From NCBI GenBank assembly GCA_964593515.1, contig CAZQJH010000094.1, forward strand, positions 1 through 5,998: a DNA stretch of 5,998 bases, in the 5' to 3' direction. Under the pieces are notes generated by a model. The model saw only the letters and a list, made by a program, of their open reading frames with translations, searched no databases and was not told the DNA's origin. Numbering within the stretch: position 1 is the first letter of the stretch; each line of letters starts with the position of its first letter. Shown one piece after another: positions 1 through 5,537 of this stretch. The translations under genes and the position numbers were made by a program. The DNA comes from JAXJYR01 sp964593515 (GTDB lineage Bacteria > Bacillota_I > Bacilli_A > Erysipelotrichales > Erysipelotrichaceae).

Positions 1-630
1 GATCAATATCTAGCATATATTGAAACAATGGAACAATTACATTTAGAGGTAGCTAGTGAATATTTAAGTGAATTAGCTTCTTTAATTGAATATAAGTCTA
101 AAAAATTATTACCAAGAGAAAAAGTAGTAGTTGAAGAAGAATATGAAGAAGATAAACGGGAAAAACTAGTACAACGTTTAATTGAATATCAACGTTATAA
201 AGAAGTAAGTAATAATTTAAAAGAAAATTATGAAGAACGTAGTTTATCTTATGATAAACCAATTAGTGAAGAAGTTTCTAAACTATCTCAACCAATTGTG
301 AATGAAGAAATTAATGGAAGTCCTTATGATTTAGTTAAAGCAATGCAGAAAGTATTACGACGGATGGCTTTAAATCATCCTTATGAAACAAAGATGAAGA
401 TTAAAGAATTATCGTTAGATGAACGTGTGGTTCAAGTTAAAGAACGCATTAGAAATCTTCAAGATAAGATGAGTTTTGAGGTTTTATGTGATGATTGTGA
501 TTCAAAACATATGGTAATTGTAACTTTCTTATCAATTCTTGACTTAATTAAACTTAAATTTATTGTTTATACCATTGATGAAGATGAAATGATTTGGATA
601 AGTAAAGGAGAAGGTGCATGGAACAATTAG
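1..630 (+). CDS. scpA: Segregation and condensation protein A (ScpA), 5' end outside the window
   Basis: ScpA is the kleisin subunit that bridges the two SMC heads in the bacterial condensin (SMC-ScpA-ScpB), acting on the nucleoid in chromosome compaction and segregation. The frame is open from base 1 (DQYLAYIETMEQL...), before the first ATG at 28, and aligns from memory with about residue 39 of Bacillus ScpA. The gene is therefore cut by the window edge and 209 codons are visible; the family is about 240-250 residues long. Recognisable parts are the ASEYL...LIEYKSKKLLP block, the acidic linker (VVVEEEYEEDKRE), the LVQRLIEYQRYKE block, and the C-terminal winged-helix segment (FEVL... VTFLSILDLIKL), which contacts SMC. 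The stop is TAG. The end overlaps scpB by 13 nt, which suggests translational coupling and matches the usual scpA-scpB pairing. Identity is firm; the missing start lies upstream. Confidence 0.95.
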   Translation, partial: DQYLAYIETMEQLHLEVASEYLSELASLIEYKSKKLLPREKVVVEEEYEEDKREKLVQRLIEYQRYKEVSNNLKENYEERSLSYDKPISEEVSKLSQPIVNEEINGSPYDLVKAMQKVLRRMALNHPYETKMKIKELSLDERVVQVKERIRNLQDKMSFEVLCDDCDSKHMVIVTFLSILDLIKLKFIVYTIDEDEMIWISKGEGAWNN

Positions 631-1163
631 TATGTGTTTTATCAGGCTTGATTTTTTTAAGTGGTGATGAAGGTTTAGATTTAACTCAAATTCAATCTAC
701 CATGCCTGAATTTAGTAAACAAGAAATCGAAACAGGATTAAAAGCAATTATGGATGAATATGCCAAAGATATTCATGGTTTTGAATTAGTTAATTATGGT
801 GGTATTTATAAATTTATTTCGAAAGCACACATTCATCCATATGCCCAAAATTTATTTGCTAGTGTTAAGACGAATAGTTTATCAAATGCTGCTTTAGAAA
901 CATTAGCTATTATTGCTTATAAACAACCGATAACTAGAGTTGAAATTGAAGAGATTCGTGGAGTTGGTTGTGATATGATGATTCGTAAATTATTAGCACG
1001 TGGGTTAATTCAAGAATGTGGTCGAAGTGATGCGATTGGTCGACCTATCTTATATGAAGTAACAACGTTATTTATGGATGAATTTAAATTAACTTCACTT
1101 AATGAATTACCAGAATTACCACAATTTGATTTAGAAAATAAAGAAGAATTATTTGATCAATAA
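618..1163 (+). CDS. scpB: Segregation and condensation protein B (ScpB)
   Basis: ScpB is the dimeric winged-helix (kite) partner that binds the middle of ScpA in the SMC condensin complex. The 181-residue product matches the family length (about 180-200). The first winged helix covers roughly residues 1-85. The second carries the family signature: ALETLAIIAYKQPITR at about 92-107, then EIEEIRGVG, a RKLLARGLI helix, the GR...GRPILYEVTTLF strand/wing, and LNELPELP near the C terminus. The ATG at 618 is preceded by AAAGGAG and lies inside the 3' end of scpA. The stop is followed after one base by the ATG of the phosphodiesterase gene, so the three genes are probably one transcript. Nothing looks broken. 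Confidence 0.96.
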   Translation: MEQLVCVLSGLIFLSGDEGLDLTQIQSTMPEFSKQEIETGLKAIMDEYAKDIHGFELVNYGGIYKFISKAHIHPYAQNLFASVKTNSLSNAALETLAIIAYKQPITRVEIEEIRGVGCDMMIRKLLARGLIQECGRSDAIGRPILYEVTTLFMDEFKLTSLNELPELPQFDLENKEELFDQ

Positions 1164-1164
1164 G

Positions 1165-1620
1165 ATGATAGATATTATTGTTGTTAGTGATACGCATGGT
1201 AATAATGATATCTTAAAGCAAATACCTTTAAGATATCCACAAGCCTTTGCTTATTTACATTGTGGTGATTTAGAAGGAAATGAAAAAGCATATCCAAAGT
1301 TTCAAATCGTTAGAGGAAATAATGATTACTTTTGTGATTTAAAACAAGCATTAATTGTTAGGGCGGCTAATCATAATATTCTAGTTTTACATTCTGAAGG
1401 ATATTATTATAATCGTGAACAAGCTTTAGTTGAATTAGCTAAAACTTATGATTGTGATATTGTTTGTTATGGACATACTCATCGTAAGGATTTTAAATGT
1501 ATAGATGGTATTTATTTATTAAATCCAGGTTCAACTATTTATCCACGAGGGGGAAATAATCCTACTTATGCGATATTACATTTAAGTGATAAAGTTGAAG
1601 TAGAATTTGTGGAAGTCTAA
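1165..1620 (+). CDS. YfcE/MJ0936-family metallophosphodiesterase
   Basis: This is a small calcineurin-like metallophosphoesterase of 151 residues. The family uses two divalent metals (often Mn or Ni) to hydrolyse phosphodiesters in the cytoplasm; the physiological substrate is generally unknown. The metal ligands are visible in order: SDTHG (D9, H11), CGD (D35), GNND (N53 of the metal-bridging motif), H76, GHTH (H104, H106) and LLNPGS near residue 123. One difference is that the usual HGH near residue 76 reads HSE, although the first His is kept. The ATG at 1165 was chosen because the family begins two or three residues before the first beta strand; it sits one base after the scpB stop and is probably translated by coupling. 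An in-frame TTG at 1153, with AAGAAG upstream, would add four residues. The closest Bacillus counterpart by recall is YsnB. Confidence 0.9.
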   Translation: MIDIIVVSDTHGNNDILKQIPLRYPQAFAYLHCGDLEGNEKAYPKFQIVRGNNDYFCDLKQALIVRAANHNILVLHSEGYYYNREQALVELAKTYDCDIVCYGHTHRKDFKCIDGIYLLNPGSTIYPRGGNNPTYAILHLSDKVEVEFVEV

Positions 1621-1626
1621 CATGTT

Positions 1627-1658
1627 TAGACAAATTTTAACTAAAATTAAATTAAAAT
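1627..1658 (+). promoter_or_regulatory. Possible long-spacer promoter and Spo0A-box-like site before spoIIGA
   Basis: The 52-nt gap before spoIIGA contains TAGACA (1627-1632, one mismatch to the sigma-A -35) and TAAAAT (1653-1658, one mismatch to the -10), separated by 20 bases instead of about 17. The Bacillus spoIIG promoter is also a sigma-A promoter with an over-long spacer that needs Spo0A. Overlapping the -35 on the minus strand is TGTCTAA within 1625-1634, one mismatch from the Spo0A box TGTCGAA. In a region this AT-rich such matches arise easily. The predicted start would fall right at the ribosome binding site, so this is a tentative call. Confidence 0.3.
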
Positions 1659-1672
1659 AAAGATGGTGATAT

Positions 1673-2398
1673 ATGGAAGCTTATATTGAAGTTGCTTTAA
1701 TTCATCATCTTTTTTTATTATCTTTAATCTTTAAAATAGTTAGAATAATGATGCTTAAAAGAATAAAGCAACAAGCTATTATCACTTATCTAAGCTTAAG
1801 TATGTTAGTAGCTTGTTGCTTTAGTAAAGATGCCTTAATGATTTGGTTAGTTTTTGAAATTAGTGCATGTTTACGATTATTTAAAGATTGTTTTAAAGGT
1901 TATTTTTTAATGTGGGGGATTAGAATAAGTGTTTATTTAATTATTTATTTAGTTAGTGATGTTAGTTTTCATCAAGGGATAATATTTTTTAGTCTTGATT
2001 ATAAAATTGGATGCTTATTACTTATAGAAATTATTTTGTATTTTTATCTAAAAACAAATCAGGGTTATCAATTAGTTTTAAAACAATTTGTTTATCCAAT
2101 AACTTTTCATCTAAGTAAACCTTTAACTTTAAATGCTTATTTGGATAGTGGTAATTTTGCTTCTTTACAGCAAATACCAATTGTAATTGTTGATGAAAAG
2201 TATCAAGTAAAATTTAAAGAGCTTAAAAAGTGTCCATATTATTACAAAAGTATTGATCATCAAGCTTTAATTGATTTGTCTTTATGTAAGATAAGTTTTA
2301 ATGATGAAATAAGTAATGTTTATGTTTGTTTTAAAGCTTTACATTTGAAACATAATTGTGAAGTATTATTGAATATTAAAATGATTGGAAGGAGTTAA
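1673..2398 (+). CDS. spoIIGA: Sporulation sigma-E processing peptidase SpoIIGA (short form)
   Basis: SpoIIGA is an aspartic protease in the sporulation septum that cleaves the prosequence from pro-sigma-E, activating it in the mother cell. The first ~127 residues are mostly hydrophobic with about five membrane segments (roughly 5-25, 35-50, 53-68, 77-95, 111-126). The rest is a soluble domain with the active-site motif at 158-161 (DSGN; Asp158), in the context LTLNAYLDSGNF, followed by the IPIVIVDE strand. The protein has 241 residues against 309 in B. subtilis by recall; most of the deficit lies after the catalytic Asp. The ATG at 1673 follows GGTGAT at 1665-1670. The stop lies one base before sigE, whose product is its substrate, which strongly supports the assignment despite low overall similarity. 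Confidence 0.92.
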   Translation: MEAYIEVALIHHLFLLSLIFKIVRIMMLKRIKQQAIITYLSLSMLVACCFSKDALMIWLVFEISACLRLFKDCFKGYFLMWGIRISVYLIIYLVSDVSFHQGIIFFSLDYKIGCLLLIEIILYFYLKTNQGYQLVLKQFVYPITFHLSKPLTLNAYLDSGNFASLQQIPIVIVDEKYQVKFKELKKCPYYYKSIDHQALIDLSLCKISFNDEISNVYVCFKALHLKHNCEVLLNIKMIGRS

Positions 2399-2399
2399 A

Positions 2400-3104
2400 A
2401 TGAATAGACTACTTAAATTATTAAAAGCTATATTAATGATTGAAGATGATTATGAAATATATTATATTCAAGGTCATGATATTTTAGCGCAACCATTAAG
2501 TAAAGAGGAAGAATTAGCATTATTATTAGAGTTTGAAAAAGGTAATCAAGAAGCACGAAATAAACTTATTGAACATAACTTACGTTTAGTGGTTTTTATT
2601 GCGAAACGTTATGATAATAATCCTAATACAATGGAAGATTTAATTAGTATTGGAACAATTGGTTTAGTTAAAGCTGTTAATACTTTTAAACGTGATAAGA
2701 ATATTAAATTAGTTACGTATGCATCACGTTGTATTGAAAATGAAATTTTAATGTTTTATCGTAAAGTTAGTAAACGTAAAAAAGAAATATCTTTTGATGA
2801 ACCTTTAAATATTGATAGTGATGGTAATGAGTTACTTTTAAGTGATATATTGGGGACTGATAGTGATATTGTAGTTAAAGAAGTTGAAAAGAATGAAGAT
2901 AAAAGACAATTATTAAAAGCAATTAATAGTTTAAAAGAACAAGAACAAATGATATTAAGAATGCGTTATGGATTACAACAGGAAGAATATACCCAAAAAG
3001 AAATAGCTCATAAATTAGGTATATCACAATCATATATTTCTCGTTTAGAAAAAAGAATTATTGATAAATTAAAACAAGAATTTGATAAGTCTTATTTAAG
3101 ATAA
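2400..3104 (+). CDS. sigE: Pro-sigma-E, early mother-cell sporulation sigma factor
   Basis: Sigma-E directs early mother-cell transcription after asymmetric division and is made as an inactive, membrane-associated precursor. The 234-residue product has an N-terminal prosequence rich in Leu and Lys (MNRLLKLLKAILM...), then YEIYYIQG, which matches the Bacillus cleavage context (EVYYIGG, cut between the two Tyr). Cleavage here would remove about 21 residues. Region 2 is highly conserved: NLRLVV, EDLISIGTIGLVKAVNTF, TYASRCIENEILM. SFDEPLNID.DGNELLLSD.LGTD follows, and region 4 ends with the helix-turn-helix GISQSYISRLEKRII. The ATG at 2400 has AAGGAG at 2389-2394, five bases upstream. An in-frame TTG at 2385 lies upstream of that ribosome binding site and is unlikely. 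The gene is translationally coupled to spoIIGA. Confidence 0.97.
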   Translation: MNRLLKLLKAILMIEDDYEIYYIQGHDILAQPLSKEEELALLLEFEKGNQEARNKLIEHNLRLVVFIAKRYDNNPNTMEDLISIGTIGLVKAVNTFKRDKNIKLVTYASRCIENEILMFYRKVSKRKKEISFDEPLNIDSDGNELLLSDILGTDSDIVVKEVEKNEDKRQLLKAINSLKEQEQMILRMRYGLQQEEYTQKEIAHKLGISQSYISRLEKRIIDKLKQEFDKSYLR

Positions 3105-3153
3105 TGGTAATTATTGGTTTTTAATTTATGTTTATGAATCAATATTAGGTCAA

Positions 3154-3174
3154 CACTTCTTAGCGTAAGGAGTG
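3154..3174 (+). promoter_or_regulatory. Hairpin covering the sigG ribosome binding site
   Basis: CACTTCTTA (3154-3162) can pair with TAAGGAGTG (3166-3174) over nine base pairs, with a single U-G wobble (3158/3170) and a GCG triloop. The 3' arm contains the whole Shine-Dalgarno sequence AAGGAG (3167-3172), which sits six bases before the sigG ATG at 3179. Folding would hide the ribosome binding site and reduce sigG translation. There is no run of T after the stem, so it is not a terminator. From memory, a 5'-leader hairpin that lowers sigG translation has been reported in B. subtilis; the present case is read directly from the pairing and its function is inferred. Confidence 0.7.
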
Positions 3175-3178
3175 AATT

Positions 3179-3961
3179 ATGGCCAAATATAAGGTTCAAA
3201 TTAATGGGATTAAAACAAATGATTTAATGGTATTAAGCAGTAGAGAAATGAATGATTTATTCATACTTTATCAAAGTGGTGATTTAAAAGCTAAAGATAA
3301 GCTAGTAGAAGGCAATTTAAAGCTTGTTTTAGCTTTAGTACAGCGTTTTGCTCATCGTTGTGATAATATGGATGATTTATTTCAAGTGGGCTGTATTGGC
3401 TTATTAAAAGCGATTGATAATTTTGATTTAAAACATGAAGTACGTTTTTCAACTTATGCAGTACCAATGATTGTGGGTGAGATGAAACGTTATTTACGCG
3501 ATAATCAAATGCTTAAAGTATCACGTTCACTTAAAGACTTAGGTTATAAATTATTTTTCTTAAAAGAAACATATATGCAAAAATATCAAAAAGAAGCAGA
3601 TATCACTTATTTAGCTAATGAATTAAAGGTAAAAGAAAAAGATGTTATTGATGCTTTAGATGCATCACAAAGTGTAATGAGTATGTTTGAAATTATGTAT
3701 CAAAGTGATGGTGATGAATTATATTTAATTGATCAAATAAAAGATGAAAAGGAAGAAAGTAAACATCTTGCTGATTATATTAGTTTAAAGGAAAGTTTAA
3801 AAACATTACCTTTAAAAGAACAAAGTATTATTTATAAACGTTATTATCAAGATATGACACAAAGTGAAATTGCTGCCGAATTAGATATTTCTCAAGCTCA
3901 AGTTTCACGTTTAGAAAAAAGTGCTTTAGCTAGTTTACGTAAAAAAATCGAAACAAAATAA
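3179..3961 (+). CDS. sigG: Late forespore sigma factor sigma-G
   Basis: Sigma-G is the RNA polymerase sigma factor that runs the late forespore programme after engulfment. The 260-residue product equals the B. subtilis length and aligns throughout. It has the N-terminal KVQINGIKTNDL..L segment typical of sigma-G, then KLVEGNLKLVLALVQRF, DDLFQVGCIGLLKAIDNFDL, RFSTYAVPMIVGEMKRYLRDN and VSRSLKDLGYK (regions 2-3). Region 4 has a helix-turn-helix ending in DISQAQVSRLEKSAL. This distinguishes it from sigma-F, which lacks the first block. The gene lies 74 nt after sigE, the order known from Bacillus, with the hairpin-covered AAGGAG before the ATG. I found no convincing sigma-F/G promoter in the gap, so read-through from spoIIGA-sigE plus translational control is plausible. 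Confidence 0.95.
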   Translation: MAKYKVQINGIKTNDLMVLSSREMNDLFILYQSGDLKAKDKLVEGNLKLVLALVQRFAHRCDNMDDLFQVGCIGLLKAIDNFDLKHEVRFSTYAVPMIVGEMKRYLRDNQMLKVSRSLKDLGYKLFFLKETYMQKYQKEADITYLANELKVKEKDVIDALDASQSVMSMFEIMYQSDGDELYLIDQIKDEKEESKHLADYISLKESLKTLPLKEQSIIYKRYYQDMTQSEIAAELDISQAQVSRLEKSALASLRKKIETK

Positions 3962-3993
3962 ATTTTGTTGCATATCTTATAGTAGGTGGTATG

Positions 3994-4236
3994 ATGAAAT
4001 TTTCAATCTTAAAACAAAAACAAGTAGTTTTACTTAAAAATGGGGAAGTAATTGGTTATATCGTTGATTGTATTATTGATCCTTGTAATCATACAATTAA
4101 AGCTTATCTAGTGAAAGGTAAAATGCCTTGTTATAAAAGATTTTGTTCTTTTTTATTTCCAGCTAAAGTTTATGAAGTGAGTGTTGAAGAAATTAAACAA
4201 ATAGGAACTGATTTAGTATTTGTTGTGGATTTTTAA
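3994..4236 (+). CDS. YlmC/YmxH-family PRC-barrel sporulation protein
   Basis: This is a small protein of 80 residues from the ATG at 3994, or 81 from the adjacent ATG at 3991. It is a single PRC-barrel beta fold. The conserved pattern is VVLLKNGEVIGYIVDCIIDPCNH, then TIKAYLV.G at about residues 29-40 and a closing EVSVEEIKQIGTDLVFV block, as in YlmC/YmxH proteins. These are associated with sporulating Firmicutes and in B. subtilis ylmC lies shortly downstream of sigG, as here; the molecular role is unknown. The middle is lengthened and carries extra cysteines (C44 and C49, from CYKRFCSF). The start at 3994 leaves four bases after AGGTGG (3984-3989), whereas 3991 leaves only one. It lies 32 nt after sigG, probably co-transcribed, and ends just before a strong terminator. 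Confidence 0.85.
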   Translation: MKFSILKQKQVVLLKNGEVIGYIVDCIIDPCNHTIKAYLVKGKMPCYKRFCSFLFPAKVYEVSVEEIKQIGTDLVFVVDF

Positions 4237-4248
4237 AAGGGAAGTAAT

Positions 4249-4285
4249 AATAAAACCAAGTTGAATAGCTCAACTTGGTTTTATT
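4249..4285. terminator. Bidirectional intrinsic terminator between ymxH and bcp
   Basis: A perfect 16-bp stem (4249-4264 with 4270-4285) encloses a five-base loop (ATAGC). The core is CCAAGTTGA/TCAACTTGG, flanked by A/T pairs so that each strand ends in a T-rich tract: TTTTATTT on the plus strand and TTTTATTATT on the minus strand. It therefore serves both the rightward sporulation operon and the leftward bcp gene, whose stop codon touches the edge of the stem at 4285. Confidence 0.93.
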
Positions 4286-4746
4286 TAAATTGATTGTAGA
4301 TATGTTAATACATCAAGAGCATTACTTGTGGTATTAGCTTTAGGATATGTTTTGATAATAATACCTTCTTCATCAATAATGTAAGTACTACGGACAATTC
4401 CCATATAAGTTTTACCACACATTTTCTTTTCTTTCCATACATCATATAATTCACATACTTGATGATCTTCATCACATAATAAATAGAAAGGTAAATCATA
4501 TTTGTTCTTGAAATTTTGATGTGATTTCATTGAATCTTTACTGATACCGATAACGACGGCATTTCTTGCGATAATTTCATAATAATGTTCTTTAAAACCA
4601 CATGCTTGTTTACTACATCCAGCGGTATTATCTTTTGGATAGAAATATAAAACAACTTTTTTACCTTTAAATTGTGATAGGGAAATATTTTCACCTAATT
4701 CATTTACTAAAGTGAAATCTTTAGCAACACTTCCAACTTCTAACAT
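4285..4746 (-). CDS. bcp: Bcp/PrxQ-type thioredoxin-dependent peroxiredoxin
   Basis: This is a cytoplasmic thiol peroxidase that reduces H2O2 and organic hydroperoxides using thioredoxin. The 153-residue product has the typical thioredoxin-fold order: GSVAKDFTLVNELGE at 5-19, SLSQFKGKKVVLYFYP at 22-37, then P37-x3-T41-x2-C44, with the peroxidatic Cys at 44 and the resolving Cys at 49, the five-residue spacing of PrxQ/Bcp. The conserved Arg is in GIVRSTYIID. The usual TPGC reads TAGC. The ATG at 4746 was chosen because GAGGTGAT (4758-4751) lies four bases upstream; the in-frame GTG at 4755 belongs to that ribosome binding site. It stands alone between a convergent terminator and a divergent promoter region and is not an evident part of the sporulation genes. 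Confidence 0.95.
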   Translation of the reverse strand: MLEVGSVAKDFTLVNELGENISLSQFKGKKVVLYFYPKDNTAGCSKQACGFKEHYYEIIARNAVVIGISKDSMKSHQNFKNKYDLPFYLLCDEDHQVCELYDVWKEKKMCGKTYMGIVRSTYIIDEEGIIIKTYPKANTTSNALDVLTYLQSI

Positions 4747-4764
4747 TTTTATCACCTCACTTAC

Positions 4765-4792
4765 ATTCTAACTAAAATACTTTAATTGTCAA
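4765..4792 (-). promoter_or_regulatory. Sigma-A-type promoter of bcp
   Basis: Read on the minus strand, TTGACA (4792-4787, a perfect -35) is followed after 16 bases by TAGAAT (4770-4765, one mismatch to TATAAT). The predicted start is close to 4758, so the leader would be only about a dozen bases and begin at the ribosome binding site. The -35 overlaps that of the divergent promoter by five bases. Confidence 0.7.
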
Positions 4793-4796
4793 TTAA
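4782..4796. repeat. Perfect 7-1-7 palindrome at the shared -35 region
   Basis: TTAATTG and CAATTAA flank a single T at 4789. The symmetry extends to 4779-4799 with one mismatched pair (4781/4797). It contains the -35 boxes of both divergent promoters. The 7-1-7 geometry is that of Fur-family operators (PerR, Fur, Zur), but the base match to those consensus sites is poor, so it may be an operator of another factor or a by-product of overlapping TTGACA-like boxes. Confidence 0.6.
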
Positions 4797-4815
4797 TGTG
4801 CATCTGTGATAAAAT
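4786..4815 (+). promoter_or_regulatory. Sigma-A-type promoter of the Spo0A-family gene
   Basis: TTGTCA (4786-4791, one mismatch to TTGACA) is followed after 18 bases by TAAAAT (4810-4815, one mismatch), preceded by TGA at 4807-4809, giving an extended -10. Initiation would be expected near 4821-4822, at the edge of the AGGTGAT ribosome binding site, implying a leader of roughly a dozen bases. No sigma-H-like -10 (GAAT) is seen at the usual place. Confidence 0.55.
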
Positions 4816-4832
4816 AAAAAAGGTGATTAAAA

Positions 4833-5537
4833 GTGGTAAGATTATATATTTGTAGTGAAGAAATGGGATTGATTTTACAATTAGTTGAAGAAGTTAATAA
4901 ATATTCAAATATTGAAATTGCAGGTATTTCGACCATGATTCTTCATGATAGTAGTGAAGTTATGCGTAAACGAAGTGATGTTTTAATATTGCATTATGAT
5001 TTAGATTATCAAAAAAGCTTAGCTTTACTTGAAGAATTAAGTATTAAAGGTGAATTACAATCTTTAAGAATTATTATGTTATATGATGAAATGAATTCTA
5101 AAGTATTTGAATTAATGGATACTTATCATTTTGAATATTTTTTAGTTAAACCTTACCAAGCTAGTCAAATTATTGAAATGATTGAAAGAATGCCACTTTC
5201 TTATGATAATAATTTAGATAAAGAAAGTCATATTATATATGAGATATTACATAAATTAGCTATTCCTTCGCATTTTAAAGGATATCAATATTTAAAAACA
5301 GGAATAGCTCTTTATACGAAAGAAAATAAAGCGATGCATGTATTATATGATGAAATAGCTAAAACGCATAATACAACAGCTATTAGAGTAGAACGGTGTA
5401 TGCGTTCAGCTATTCAATCAGCTTATATCCATAATCCACAAGCAATTTGTATTTATCAACGTAAACCATGTGTTTCCCATATTATTAAATATGCTAGTGA
5501 ACAATTACATCTAGCCTTAGGTGATTATTATGAGTAA
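4833..5537 (+). CDS. spo0A: Spo0A-family regulator with a degenerate receiver domain
   Basis: Spo0A is the response regulator that commits cells to sporulation by binding 0A boxes. The C-terminal half (about 132-230) is clearly Spo0A: IIYEILHKLAIPSHFKGYQYL, then VLYDEIAKTHNTTAIRVERC with the recognition helix, MRSAIQSAY, and an ungapped match to the Bacillus tail (KP..S..I......L.L). The N-terminal half (1-118) is a receiver fold but lacks key residues: the acidic pair is S8-E9, the phospho-acceptor position is His54 (DVLILH against DVLVLD), and the conserved Thr is Tyr84. Lys106 (VKPY) remains. The linker is short, giving 234 residues against 267. The GTG start at 4833 is fixed by AGGTGAT (4821-4827), five bases upstream. 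It may be the organism's only Spo0A or a paralogue; the window cannot tell. Its end overlaps hemW. Confidence 0.85.
   Translation: MVRLYICSEEMGLILQLVEEVNKYSNIEIAGISTMILHDSSEVMRKRSDVLILHYDLDYQKSLALLEELSIKGELQSLRIIMLYDEMNSKVFELMDTYHFEYFLVKPYQASQIIEMIERMPLSYDNNLDKESHIIYEILHKLAIPSHFKGYQYLKTGIALYTKENKAMHVLYDEIAKTHNTTAIRVERCMRSAIQSAYIHNPQAICIYQRKPCVSHIIKYASEQLHLALGDYYE

Noticed and set aside
1153..1164. TTG start for the phosphodiesterase gene
   Set aside because: It would add four residues before the first strand of the fold. The ATG at 1165 fits the family N terminus and is coupled to the scpB stop, although AAGAAG upstream of the TTG keeps it possible.
1633..1648. 7-2-7 inverted repeat AATTTTA-AC-TAAAATT
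   Set aside because: It is entirely A/T in the arms, too weak for a terminator, and expected by chance at this composition.
1622..1660. 12-codon open frame in the gap before spoIIGA (MFRQILTKIKLK)
   Set aside because: It has no ribosome binding site, is very short and has AT-biased composition; it is probably chance.
2385..2399. TTG start for sigE
   Set aside because: The strong AAGGAG at 2389-2394 lies downstream of it and serves the ATG at 2400; the added residues would be the ribosome binding site translated.
3105..3153. Search for a sigma-F/sigma-G promoter before sigG
   Set aside because: GAATC and CAATATT resemble single elements, but no -35/-10 pair with proper spacing was found.
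4305..4499. 64-codon reading frame on the minus strand
   Set aside because: It lies wholly inside bcp in another frame, has no ribosome binding site and gives a low-complexity Ile/Leu/Met/Lys-rich product.
4747..4755. GTG start for bcp on the minus strand
   Set aside because: The GTG is part of the GAGGTGAT ribosome binding site for the ATG at 4746.
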